Positions 17,559 through 26,242 of a stretch of DNA of 64,000 nucleotides are shown here, piece by piece. The translations under genes were made by a program, and so were the position numbers. Location: contig JAMLGP010000001.1 of assembly GCA_023957835.1 (NCBI GenBank), positions 1,481,575 through 1,545,574 of the forward strand, given 5' to 3'. Each line of letters opens with the position of its first letter. Position 1 is the stretch's first letter. Under the pieces are notes generated by a model. That model searched no databases. It was not told where the DNA came from and saw nothing but the letters and a program-made list of their open reading frames with translations. The stretch is from Homoserinimonas sp. (GTDB taxonomy: Bacteria > Actinomycetota > Actinomycetes > Actinomycetales > Microbacteriaceae).

Positions 17559-18380
17559 ATGACAAATCCGCTCGATGATCCGAACGCCGATCCGTTTGAA
17601 GTTGCCAGCGCTGCCGCTTCGAAAATTGCCGAGATCACCGGAGTCGAGAAACACGATTTCGCACTTACTCTGGGCAGCGGCTGGGCAAAGGCTGCGGACC
17701 TGATCGGCGAAACCACCTCGACCTTCCCCGGTACCGAGGTTCCGGGCTTCAGCAAGCCCGCACTCGAGGGCCATACCGGGCAAATCAAGTCGGTACAGCT
17801 GCCGAACGGAAAGCGCGCTCTGGTAATTGGAGCCCGCACTCACTTTTATGAGGGCCACGGTGTTCGAAGAGTCGTGCACAGCGTTCGGACGGCGGCGGCA
17901 ACCGGGGCGAAGATCATGATCCTCACCAACGGCGCAGGCGGGATCAAGGAGCACTGGAAGCCGGGAACGCCGGTGCTGATCAGCGACCACATCAACCTGA
18001 CCGCGGCATCCCCGCTCGAGGGAGCGACGTTCATCGATCTGACCGACTTGTATTCGAAGAGGCTTCGGGATCTCGCCCGCGGCATCCAGCCCGATCTGGA
18101 CGAAGGCGTCTATTGCCAGTTCCGCGGACCGCAATACGAAACTCCGGCGGAAGTGCAAATGGCAAAGGCGGTAGGCGGGCACATAGTCGGGATGTCCACG
18201 GCACTTGAAGCAATCGCAGCGAGGCAAGCCGGAATGGAGGTCCTCGGAATGTCCCTGGTGACCAACCTCGCCGCGGGCATCCAGAAGACCCCTCTTAGCC
18301 ACGAAGAAGTGATCGCCGCAGGCAAGGAAGCAGAGCCGGTGATCAGCGGCCTGCTCGCAAAGATCGTGGCGGCGCTATGA
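17559..18380 (+). CDS. punA: Purine-nucleoside phosphorylase
   Basis: The 273-residue protein has the trimeric PNP pattern: LGSGWAKAAD near residue 40, TNGAGGI near residue 125, FRGPQYETPAE near residue 188 and GMSTALEAIAARQAGMEVLGMS. It cleaves purine nucleosides with phosphate to base and ribose-1-phosphate. The stop overlaps the ATG of the phosphosugar mutase gene, whose family includes phosphopentomutases, so the pair would form a nucleoside-ribose salvage unit. Confidence 0.92.
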   Translation: MTNPLDDPNADPFEVASAAASKIAEITGVEKHDFALTLGSGWAKAADLIGETTSTFPGTEVPGFSKPALEGHTGQIKSVQLPNGKRALVIGARTHFYEGHGVRRVVHSVRTAAATGAKIMILTNGAGGIKEHWKPGTPVLISDHINLTAASPLEGATFIDLTDLYSKRLRDLARGIQPDLDEGVYCQFRGPQYETPAEVQMAKAVGGHIVGMSTALEAIAARQAGMEVLGMSLVTNLAAGIQKTPLSHEEVIAAGKEAEPVISGLLAKIVAAL

Positions 18381-20131
18381 GTGGGGGCACTGTGAGTGGG
18401 GGCACTGTGAGCGGCGGTGCCGGCGACACGGCCGCTCTGATCGAAAAGGCAGAGTCATGGCTGGATCAGGATCCTGACGAAGAAACCCGCAAAGAGCTTG
18501 AAGCACTGATTTCCGGGGCCAGAAAAGGACAGGCGGATGCCGTGGCCGGCCTCCATTCCCGCTTCGATTCGAGACTCGAGTTCGGCACCGCCGGGCTTCG
18601 CGGGGAACTGGCAGCCGGGCCGAACCGGATGAACCGGGTACTGGTTTCGCAGGCCGCCGCCGGCCTGGCCGCCTTTTTGCTCGGCCGGGAGCAAAACCCG
18701 AGCGTGGTGATCGGCTACGACGGACGCAAGAACTCCCGGATTTTCGCGCAGGACACCGCTGAGCTCATGGCCGGAGCGGGAGTCAGGGCGATTTTGCTGC
18801 CGAGGCTCCTGCCGACCCCGGTTTTGGCGTTCGCTGTTCGCTACCTCAATGCGAGCGGCGGGGTAATGGTGACCGCGAGCCACAATCCGCCAAACGACAA
18901 CGGCTACAAGGTTTATCTGGGCGGCGCAGATGAAGGCTCGCAAATAGTCCCTCCGTCCGATGCGCAGATCGAGGCGGCGATTCTCAAAGTTGCGGCCGGA
19001 CTCAGGGTGCCGGATCTCCCCCGTTCCGACAACTACCAGGTTGCAGGAGAAGAGATTCTGGACGAATACGTGCGCAGAACCGTTTCGACCCTCGCACCGG
19101 CGGAAAGCAGCCCGAAATTCGTTTACACCGCCATGCACGGCGTCGGCTGGGAAACCGCGAGTCGCGTCTTCGAAGCGGCCGGGTTCGAAGCCCCGACCGT
19201 TGTGAAGGAGCAGATCGAACCCGACCCCAAATTCCCGACCGTGGCCTTCCCGAACCCGGAGGAGCCTGGAGCCCTCGATCTCGCCTTTAGGACCGCGACG
19301 GAGGTCGGGGCGGAGTTCATCATTGCCAATGATCCGGATGCCGACCGGCTCGGCATCGCAATTCCGGAAAACGGCGGCTGGCGCAGGCTAACCGGCAACG
19401 AAGTGGGTTCGCTGCTCGGCTTGAGGATCGCCCAAAGACTTGAGCGCGAAGCCGAGTCTGTTGCGGCAGTCGGCGGAGATTCCGCAAGCTGTGCCGGCCA
19501 GGCCCTCGCCTGCTCGATCGTGAGTTCGCCGGCCCTGGCCGAAGTCGCACGCCAGTACCACCTCGATTTCTCTGAGACCCTCACCGGGTTCAAGTGGGTA
19601 TCGAGAGTGCCCTGCCTCGCCTTCGGCTACGAGGAAGCCCTCGGCTACCTCGTGGACCCCAAAAAAGTGCGAGACAAGGACGGAATCTCGGCCGCGGCAG
19701 AGTTCCTTTCCCTGGCCGCGGAGCTGAAGTCTAGAAACCAGACCATCGCCGACCACCTGCTCGCATTTGCCGAGAAGTTCGGCGCTTTCGCATCCGGTCA
19801 GATTTCGATTCGGGTGAGCGATCTCTCAGAGATCCCGAGGATGATGGCGAGCTTCCGTTCAAACCCGCCGACTGCGATCGGAGAGTTCAAAGTCGAGCGA
19901 ATTGACGATTTCGCCAACGGCTATGGCGATTTTCCGCCGAGCGACATCCTGAGGATCGCTCTTGAGGGCGGGTCGAGAGTGATCATCCGGCCTAGCGGAA
20001 CCGAGCCGAAACTCAAGGTCTACCTGGATGCCCATTGCGCAGACGGAAGCCCGAGCGAGCGGATCGAAACCGCCAGAAGCCGGATTGCCGCTCTGGATGC
20101 CGCCCTCAGACCTGTGCTGGGTCGGTCTTGA
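18377..20131 (+). CDS. pmmB: Phospho-sugar mutase (phosphomannomutase/phosphopentomutase family)
   Basis: The 584-residue protein has the alpha-D-phosphohexomutase architecture: FGTAGLRG near residue 71, the phosphoserine loop VTASHNPPNDNG near residue 170, the metal loop NDPDADRLG near residue 318, the sugar loop GYEEALGYLV, and the phosphate loop RPSGTEPKLKVY at the C-terminus. It converts hexose or pentose 1-phosphate to the 6- or 5-phosphate. The N-terminus is odd: SGGT-V repeats arise from a duplicated 15-base unit, so two GTG codons downstream of the ATG could also serve as starts. It is translationally coupled to punA. Confidence 0.9.
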   Translation: MSGGTVSGGTVSGGAGDTAALIEKAESWLDQDPDEETRKELEALISGARKGQADAVAGLHSRFDSRLEFGTAGLRGELAAGPNRMNRVLVSQAAAGLAAFLLGREQNPSVVIGYDGRKNSRIFAQDTAELMAGAGVRAILLPRLLPTPVLAFAVRYLNASGGVMVTASHNPPNDNGYKVYLGGADEGSQIVPPSDAQIEAAILKVAAGLRVPDLPRSDNYQVAGEEILDEYVRRTVSTLAPAESSPKFVYTAMHGVGWETASRVFEAAGFEAPTVVKEQIEPDPKFPTVAFPNPEEPGALDLAFRTATEVGAEFIIANDPDADRLGIAIPENGGWRRLTGNEVGSLLGLRIAQRLEREAESVAAVGGDSASCAGQALACSIVSSPALAEVARQYHLDFSETLTGFKWVSRVPCLAFGYEEALGYLVDPKKVRDKDGISAAAEFLSLAAELKSRNQTIADHLLAFAEKFGAFASGQISIRVSDLSEIPRMMASFRSNPPTAIGEFKVERIDDFANGYGDFPPSDILRIALEGGSRVIIRPSGTEPKLKVYLDAHCADGSPSERIETARSRIAALDAALRPVLGRS

Positions 20132-20997
20132 GCGGTTCGCAGCTTCGAGAGACCGAAGTCCTCTACCCCCTCGGAGGAACCGAAACAACCGCTCGGGTGC
20201 TCGCGACGACGCAAGTCCCCCTCGGTATCGCAGTATTTCTGGATCGCACAGTCATCCACCCGGTGGATCCCGGCTGGCCGGACCAGCCCGCCGACAGGGG
20301 GCAGTTGAACTGGGGAGAGCAGATTTCGGCAATCCTCGACGCAACGCTCGCGGCTACCGACGGCAAGGAACTGTACTTCGGCCGCGAGATTCCGGTGCGA
20401 AAAGGCACAGAGGGCTGGGATTTTCTCGTGGCGCACCTGGTTCAGGACGCGCCGGAAGCCGGAGCCGAGGTAACGGTTACTGCAAACGCCGACTACCGCA
20501 GGGCCCTCTCGCTCGGGCACACCGGCTGCCACCTGGCATCGCTCGCACTCAACCGGGCCCTCGCCGATCGCTGGTCGAAGGAGGTCTCGCAGGATGCACT
20601 CGGCAGTCCGAACTTCGACTCCGAGGCGAATTCCTCATCCCGCATTCTCGAGCACGGTTCTGTGGACCTGTATCGCCTGGGAAAGTCGCTCAGGAAGCGC
20701 GGATTCACAACCGAAGGGCTCGCCGAGGCGCTGCCGGACATCAGCACGGCGATCAACAGCCAACTTTCCGACTGGGTCGCCGCCGATGCACCCGTGAGCA
20801 TCGATCGGGAAGGGCCGGGACTGACCGATCGCAGGTACTGGGTCTGTGACCTGCCGGAAGGTACGGCCAGGATCGCCTGCGGCGGCACCCACGCTTCGAG
20901 ACTCGGCGGACTCGGTTCGATTAGCGCAGAACTTAGCCTCGAAGAGGTCGAGGGAGCGCCTCAGCTCAGAATGGTGACGAAGCTCTCCGGCAGGTAG
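20128..20997 (+). CDS. AlaX-like metal-dependent hydrolase (tRNA-editing domain fold)
   Basis: The likely start is the TTG overlapping the pmmB stop (TTGA), giving 289 residues; an upstream extension into pmmB begins with unrelated sequence. The zinc ligands of the AlaX/ThrRS second-additional-domain family are present: HTGCH near residue 132 and CGGTH near residue 251. In known members this site hydrolyses mischarged Ser-tRNA-Ala. The first half does not resemble the alanyl-tRNA synthetase catalytic domain, so it would be a free-standing enzyme. Whether it edits tRNA or hydrolyses another ester is open. Confidence 0.75.
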   Translation: MSGSQLRETEVLYPLGGTETTARVLATTQVPLGIAVFLDRTVIHPVDPGWPDQPADRGQLNWGEQISAILDATLAATDGKELYFGREIPVRKGTEGWDFLVAHLVQDAPEAGAEVTVTANADYRRALSLGHTGCHLASLALNRALADRWSKEVSQDALGSPNFDSEANSSSRILEHGSVDLYRLGKSLRKRGFTTEGLAEALPDISTAINSQLSDWVAADAPVSIDREGPGLTDRRYWVCDLPEGTARIACGGTHASRLGGLGSISAELSLEEVEGAPQLRMVTKLSGR

Positions 20998-21006
20998 AGC
21001 GGGCTA

Positions 21007-21792
21007 TCAGCCGTTCCACTCAAAGTCCGGACGTTCTTTACGCAAGAAGGCCGCAATCCCAAGCTCCCTGTCCGGCGAGTTCTTGCCGAGCCACTCTTTG
21101 ACTACCTCTGCAGCCGCGTTTGGACTCACGCCATCGCCTGCGTCGAGAGCATCAATGATCTTCTTTGTCGCCCGGATTGAAAATTGCGAGCGACTCACGA
21201 GGGTCTCGGAAAATTCCGCAACTCTCTCCCAGAATTTCGCATCCGGAACCACTTCGCTCACCATTCCCCAGTTCGCGGCGGTCGCAGAATTGAAGATCTC
21301 GCCGCTGTAGAGAATGTGCCTGGCCAGAGCCGGTCCGACAATCGAAACCAGTCGCCGAATCCCGGACAGGGGGTAGATGATCCCGAGCCTCGACGGGGTG
21401 ACTCCGAAGGTCGAGCGCTCCGAGCAGATCCGGATGTCGCAGGCCGCCGCCAGCTGCCAGCCGCCCCCGACACAGAATCCATCAATCGCAGCGAGAGTTG
21501 GCAGCGGAAAATCTGCAAGGGCATCCTCGGCCGCTGTCATGATTCCGTCCGCGGTCGAATTCTCGCCGCGAGCCGGGAGAATCTCGTCGAGTTCCGAAAT
21601 GTCGGCGCCGGAGGAGAAGTCATTCCCTGCCCCGCGCAGAACAACGAGCTTGAGGTCGGCAATTGAGGCGAGCGAGTCGAGAACTATCGGGAGTTCGCGC
21701 CACATGCTGGCCGAAATTGCATTGCGCTTTCCGACGCTTGAGAGGGAAACGGTTGCGACGGCTCCGGTCTGCTCAACCTGAATCGAACCCAA
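21007..21792 (-). CDS. Crotonase-superfamily protein lacking the hydratase glutamates
   Basis: This 261-residue crotonase has the oxyanion-hole loops SSGADISEL and GFCVGGGWQLA. The first hydratase Glu, expected in GGGCE, is replaced (GGGWQ), and the second (PEIKLG) reads PSRLG. The segment STFGVTPSRLGIIYPLSGIRRL keeps the TP..LG..Y.L.GI pattern that I recall from methylmalonyl-CoA decarboxylase (YgfG), where the Tyr is catalytic. It is the last gene of the valine-type operon, 3 bases after the CoA transferase. A decarboxylase or isomerase role is likelier than hydration. Confidence 0.8.
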   Translation of the reverse strand: MGSIQVEQTGAVATVSLSSVGKRNAISASMWRELPIVLDSLASIADLKLVVLRGAGNDFSSGADISELDEILPARGENSTADGIMTAAEDALADFPLPTLAAIDGFCVGGGWQLAAACDIRICSERSTFGVTPSRLGIIYPLSGIRRLVSIVGPALARHILYSGEIFNSATAANWGMVSEVVPDAKFWERVAEFSETLVSRSQFSIRATKKIIDALDAGDGVSPNAAAEVVKEWLGKNSPDRELGIAAFLRKERPDFEWNG

Positions 21793-21795
21793 AAG

Positions 21796-23001
21796 TTATC
21801 GTGCCCTGACTATCCCGGACTTCAGTAGTCCGTCTATCTGATCCTGAGTCAAGCCTAGGTCAGAGAGCACCGCGAGAGAGTCCTCACCGAGAGCGGGAGG
21901 GGCCTTGAGAACCTCCGGCGCCCTGCCATCGATGCTGATCGGTCCGCGAAGCAGTGGAAGGTCGCTGCCGTCTGCGCGCCGAACCTTCTGAATCATCTCG
22001 AGGTGCCTAACCTGCGGGTCCTCGAAGACCTGGCCGTAGTTGTAGATCGGCCCGGTGGGGATTCTCGCCTTGCGGAAAAGCTCAACCCACTCGATTCCGT
22101 TTCGTTCGGCAAGCAGGGCCTCGAGTTTCTCCTTGAGTTCGAGCCTGTGGTCCGTGCGCAGCTTTCCGGTTGCAAGCTCCGGATCATCCGCCAGGCCCGC
22201 ATCGCCCACCAGCTCGCAAAGCTCTCTCCACTGCTTCTCGTTGCCGACCGCGATAATGATCGGGATGTCGGCGGTAGCGAAAACTCCATAGGGCGCGAGA
22301 ACGGGATGGTCGTTACCCTGCGGTTCCGGGACCACCCCGGTGCTAAGGAATCGCTGCCCCTGAAACACCGAGATTGCAAGCGCAGATTCGAGTAGCGAGG
22401 TGGACACCGTGTGGCCGACCCCGCGCTTTTGCCGATCTATCAGTGAGGCGAGAATTCCGACCGTCGTGAAGAGCCCGGAAAAGATGTCGATAATCGGGAT
22501 GCCGACCCGGTACGGGTGTTCGGCATCCGGCCCGGTGACCGACATGACTCCGCTCATCCCCTGTGCGACCTGATCGAGACCGGCGGTCTGGCTCAGCGGT
22601 CCGGACTGGCCGAAGCCGCTGACCGAGGCGACGACAAGTTCCGGCTTTTCGCGCAGCAGCTCCGCAGGATCGAGGCCAAGTTCCGCCATGACGCCCGGGC
22701 GGAAGTTCTCAACCACGACATCCGAATCCAGGGCCATTTGCTTTAGAAGCTTCTGTCCTTCAGGCGCGTAGAAGTCGAGGGCAATCGATTGCTTTCCGCG
22801 GTTGGTCGAGTCGTAGTAGAGACTGTGCTCCCCTTCGAACGGCGGCCAGCCCCGAGTTGAGTCTCCGCCCTTGATCGACTCGACCTTAACGATCGTCGCG
22901 CCGAGATCAGAAAGCAAGGCGGTCGCGTAGGGTCCGGCGAGCGCCCTCGTCAGGTCGAGTACCTTGAGCCCGGCAAGGGGCAGGCTGGTATCCGCAGCCA
23001 T
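21796..23001 (-). CDS. Type III CoA-transferase (CaiB/BaiF family)
   Basis: The 401-residue protein has the family N-terminus LAGLKVLDLTRALAGPYAT, DSTRGWPPFEG, and NRGKQSIALD near residue 70. The conserved Asp that carries the acyl-CoA intermediate is likely the one in GLDQVAQGMSG. These enzymes move CoA from a donor thioester to a carboxylic acid. It lies 2 bases after the aldehyde dehydrogenase and before an atypical crotonase. In this operon a dicarboxylic acid such as methylmalonate is an attractive substrate, but that is inference. Confidence 0.85.
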   Translation of the reverse strand: MAADTSLPLAGLKVLDLTRALAGPYATALLSDLGATIVKVESIKGGDSTRGWPPFEGEHSLYYDSTNRGKQSIALDFYAPEGQKLLKQMALDSDVVVENFRPGVMAELGLDPAELLREKPELVVASVSGFGQSGPLSQTAGLDQVAQGMSGVMSVTGPDAEHPYRVGIPIIDIFSGLFTTVGILASLIDRQKRGVGHTVSTSLLESALAISVFQGQRFLSTGVVPEPQGNDHPVLAPYGVFATADIPIIIAVGNEKQWRELCELVGDAGLADDPELATGKLRTDHRLELKEKLEALLAERNGIEWVELFRKARIPTGPIYNYGQVFEDPQVRHLEMIQKVRRADGSDLPLLRGPISIDGRAPEVLKAPPALGEDSLAVLSDLGLTQDQIDGLLKSGIVRAR

Positions 23002-23003
23002 GC

Positions 23004-24509
23004 TCAGGCGCTCAGTTTGACGTTGATCTGCTTGATCTGGGTGAAGCCTTCGAGCATGCCCTCAAGCGAAACCTCGCGGCCGATTCCGGACTGCTTGTAG
23101 CCGCCATAGGACTGTCCTACTACCTGGCCGCCACCCTGATTGACCTGCACCCAGCCGGCCTCGAGACGGTGGGCAGTGTTTAGGGCGTTGTCGAGGTCGT
23201 GGCTCCAGACGAAGGCCGCGAGCCCGTAGTGGGTGTCATTAGCCATCTTCACGACCTCGTCGAGATCGCGCCACGGGATTGCAACCAGCACCGGTCCGAA
23301 GATCTCCTCTTTTGCGAGCCTGAAGTTGTTCCTGGCTCCGGAGAAGATTGTCGGCAGATGGTAGTAGCCCTCGGTTAGCGGGCCGACGGTCGGAGCGGTT
23401 CCGCCGAGCGCAACCGTCATCTCCTTGTTTGCCCTGCCCTCTACGAGGTACTCGTCGATTGCGTCGTACTGCTTTTGGTTGATGACCGCTCCCATGTCGG
23501 ATGCTTCATCCAGCGGGTTGCCGACGGTGAGTGCGCCGAGCCGATCGACGAGTTTGCCGAGTACGTCGTCATAGATGTCCTCGTGCAGGAACAGCCTCGA
23601 TCCGGCGGTGCAGCTCTGGCCCTGACGGGTGAAGCGGCTCGCGAACAGCAGTCCGTCGATAATCTGCGAATCGACTCCGTCGGGGAAGACGATCGAGGGG
23701 TTCTTTCCGCCGAGCTCGAGCGACATGTGGGCGAGGCGCTCGCCGGCCTGACGTGCAACTGTCTTGCCGACCTCGGTCGAGCCGGTGAAGGAAACCTTGT
23801 CGACATCCGGGTGATCAGCGAGGGCGGTCCCAACCACGCTGCCCTTGCCGGTGAGCACGTTCAACACACCCTTCGGCAGGTATTTGTTGCAGACCTCGGC
23901 CAGCAGCAGAATCGTGAGCGGAGCATCGTCCGCGGCCTTCAGAACCACGGTGTTTCCGGCTGCGAGCGCCGCCGGCACCTTGAAACCGGCAATCATGAGC
24001 GGAGAGTTCCAGGGCAGGATTCCGGCTACGACCCCTAGCGGCTCGCGCCTCGTGTACTGAAGCTGATTATCCCCGGCGGGCAGGGTCACTCCCTTGACTT
24101 CTCCGGCGACACCGGCGAAGTAGCGGAACAGGGCGACGAGGGTGGTGGCTTCCGGTCGCGCCTGGGTGCGAAGCGCGTTGCCGGTGTCCAGAGCCGTGAG
24201 CCTCGCGAAGTCTTCAATCCGCTGTTCGAGTTCGTCTGCGATGAGCGCGAGCGCGCGGGCCCGCTCGGTGAAGTGCGTCGCCTTCCAGGCCGGGAACGCC
24301 GCCTTTGCCGCGGCCACCGCCCGATCGGCGTCCTTAGCGGTGCCAGCCGGAACCCTCGTGATCACCTGGCCGCGCTTTGACGGGTTCATGACCTCTCGCC
24401 ACTGGCCGCTCTCGGAGGCGACCTGCTCTCCGTCAATCCACATCGGCTGGTCGGGGCCGGTGAAAGTTTTGGTGGTGTCTATTGCCGTTGATGCCGCTGA
24501 ACTGGACAT
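23004..24509 (-). CDS. NAD(P)-dependent aldehyde dehydrogenase
   Basis: The 501-residue protein is a standard hydrolytic ALDH: the LPWNSPLMIAGFK cofactor motif, FTGSTEVGK, the general-base Glu in LELGGKNP and the catalytic Cys in GQSCTAGSR. In CoA-acylating methylmalonate-semialdehyde dehydrogenases the base Glu is Asn and the Cys motif differs, so this enzyme should release a free acid. Its place after 3-hydroxyisobutyrate dehydrogenase and enoyl-CoA hydratase suggests methylmalonate semialdehyde as substrate. It is 8 bases after the preceding gene. Confidence 0.9.
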   Translation of the reverse strand: MSSSAASTAIDTTKTFTGPDQPMWIDGEQVASESGQWREVMNPSKRGQVITRVPAGTAKDADRAVAAAKAAFPAWKATHFTERARALALIADELEQRIEDFARLTALDTGNALRTQARPEATTLVALFRYFAGVAGEVKGVTLPAGDNQLQYTRREPLGVVAGILPWNSPLMIAGFKVPAALAAGNTVVLKAADDAPLTILLLAEVCNKYLPKGVLNVLTGKGSVVGTALADHPDVDKVSFTGSTEVGKTVARQAGERLAHMSLELGGKNPSIVFPDGVDSQIIDGLLFASRFTRQGQSCTAGSRLFLHEDIYDDVLGKLVDRLGALTVGNPLDEASDMGAVINQKQYDAIDEYLVEGRANKEMTVALGGTAPTVGPLTEGYYHLPTIFSGARNNFRLAKEEIFGPVLVAIPWRDLDEVVKMANDTHYGLAAFVWSHDLDNALNTAHRLEAGWVQVNQGGGQVVGQSYGGYKQSGIGREVSLEGMLEGFTQIKQINVKLSA

Positions 24510-24517
24510 TTTTTCCT

Positions 24518-25309
24518 CTATCGATTCTTGAACTGGGGCGGCCGCTTCTCGACGAAAGCTGCCATCCCCTCCTTCTGATCCTCTGTGGCAAAGAGCGAGT
24601 GGAATACGCGCCGCTCGAACTGGATGCCGTTTTCAAGCATGGTTTCAAAGGCCGCGTTCACCGCCTCCTTGGCCATCATTGCGACCGGGAGGGACATGCT
24701 ACTGATGGTAGTCGCCACGGCCATGGCTTCATCGACTACCGACTCGTCCGGGACGACCCTCGAGACCAGGCCTGCACGCTCTGCTTCGGCGGCATCCATG
24801 TTTCTGCCGGTCAAAATGAGGTCCATCGCCTTTGCCTTGCCGATCGCCCGAGTGAGCCGCTGCGAGCCGCCCATTCCTGGGATGACGCCGAGCTTGATTT
24901 CCGGCTGGCCGAACTTCGCATTCTCGCCGGCAATGACTATGTCGCACATCATGACCACTTCGCAGCCCCCGCCGAGGGCGAAGCCGTTGACCGCGGCTAT
25001 CAGCGGGGTGCGAATCGAGGTGAGCCGCTTCCAGCCGCTGAACCAGTCGGCTGCGTACATCTCCTGGAAGCCCATCCCCTCCATTTCCTTGATGTCTGCG
25101 CCGGCGGCGAAGGCCCGATCAGAACCGGTAAGCACGATGGCGCCGATTTCGGCGTCTGCGTCGAGCTCTTCGGCCGCGGCGACGAGTTCCGTCATCAGCT
25201 GCAGGTTGAGGGCATTGAGCGCCTTCGGCCGATTGAGGGTCACGAGGGCGACCTTGCCGCGCCTCTCGATCAGAATCGTCTCTGGTGCAGCCCCGGTTGA
25301 GTTGCTCAT
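24518..25309 (-). CDS. Enoyl-CoA hydratase
   Basis: The 263-residue protein has both catalytic glutamates of true hydratases: [12 protein letters not shown] near residue 117 and [14 protein letters not shown] near residue 138, plus the AAGADIKEM oxyanion loop. It should add water to a 2-enoyl-CoA; methacrylyl-CoA fits the operon. The start overlaps the mmsB stop (ATGA), showing translational coupling. Confidence 0.92.
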   Translation of the reverse strand: MSNSTGAAPETILIERRGKVALVTLNRPKALNALNLQLMTELVAAAEELDADAEIGAIVLTGSDRAFAAGADIKEMEGMGFQEMYAADWFSGWKRLTSIRTPLIAAVNGFALGGGCEVVMMCDIVIAGENAKFGQPEIKLGVIPGMGGSQRLTRAIGKAKAMDLILTGRNMDAAEAERAGLVSRVVPDESVVDEAMAVATTISSMSLPVAMMAKEAVNAAFETMLENGIQFERRVFHSLFATEDQKEGMAAFVEKRPPQFKNR

Positions 25310-26196
25310 TTCGCTCCCGAGTTTTCGCGAATGGTCTTGATGATTCCGGAGAAATCGAGCCCGGCTCCGCCTTCATCGGCGAAGTGCCTGTAAATGTCGG
25401 CCGCCATGGTCCCGAGTTTCGCGTCGGTTCCCGTCGACTGAAGAGCCTCAAGGGCGAGCCCAAGGTCCTTAGCCATGAGCGAGCCCGCGAACCCCGGCTG
25501 GTAGTCGCGGTTAGCGGGGCTGCCTGGAACCGGCCCTGGGACCGGGCAGTTGGTGGTGAGCGCCCAGCACTGACCGGATGCCGTGGAAGAGACATCGAAG
25601 AGCGCCTGGTTGCTAAGGCCCAGCTTCTCGCCGAGCACGAAGGCCTCGCTCACCGCGATCATCGAGATTCCGAGGATCATGTTGTTGCAGATCTTGGCCG
25701 CCTGGCCGGCTCCGGAGTCCCCGCAGTGCACGACTTTCTTTCCCATGACCTCCAGCAGGGGTCTGGCCTGTTCGAAGTCCGAAGCGTCTGCTCCGACCAT
25801 AAAAGTCAAACTCCCGGCTTCTGCCCCCATGACTCCTCCGGAAACCGGCGCATCCATTCCGCGGTGGCCGGCATTGACGGCCAGTTCCCTCGCCTTGCGG
25901 GCGCTGTCCACGTCAATGGTTGAGGAGTCGATGAAGAGGGTGTCGGGGCTGGCCGCTTCAAGCAGAGCGGGATAGACATCCAGTACCTGGGCTCCGGAAA
26001 CGAGCATCGTAATGACCACTTCGGCGGACTTCGCCGCGTCTGCTCCGGAAGCAGCAATAGAGACGCCGTTTGCCTTGGCTGCCTCAAGAGCGGGAGGCGC
26101 AACGTCGAAGCCGGTTACTTCGTGGCCTGCCTTCACGAGATTGGCGGCCATCGGGCCGCCCATGTGGCCGAGGCCGATAAATGCGACTTTTGTCAT
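25306..26196 (-). CDS. mmsB: 3-hydroxyisobutyrate dehydrogenase
   Basis: From ATG 26196 (good AAGGAG site) the protein has 296 residues. It starts with the NAD motif [16 protein letters not shown] and carries the substrate signature [16 protein letters not shown] near residue 118 and the catalytic Lys region [10 protein letters not shown] near residue 168. It oxidises 3-hydroxyisobutyrate to methylmalonate semialdehyde in valine breakdown. The neighbouring isobutyryl-CoA dehydrogenase- and HIBCH-like genes support this specificity. Confidence 0.92.
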   Translation of the reverse strand: MTKVAFIGLGHMGGPMAANLVKAGHEVTGFDVAPPALEAAKANGVSIAASGADAAKSAEVVITMLVSGAQVLDVYPALLEAASPDTLFIDSSTIDVDSARKARELAVNAGHRGMDAPVSGGVMGAEAGSLTFMVGADASDFEQARPLLEVMGKKVVHCGDSGAGQAAKICNNMILGISMIAVSEAFVLGEKLGLSNQALFDVSSTASGQCWALTTNCPVPGPVPGSPANRDYQPGFAGSLMAKDLGLALEALQSTGTDAKLGTMAADIYRHFADEGGAGLDFSGIIKTIRENSGAK

Positions 26197-26242
26197 TTCT
26201 GCTCCTTTTTGAGATTCGCCCTGACCCAAGTTTTGCTTTCGT

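Noticed and set aside
23004..24509. Methylmalonate-semialdehyde dehydrogenase (mmsA)
   Set aside because: The operon suggests it, but the Glu in LELGGKNP and the GQSCTAGSR Cys motif fit hydrolytic aldehyde dehydrogenases.
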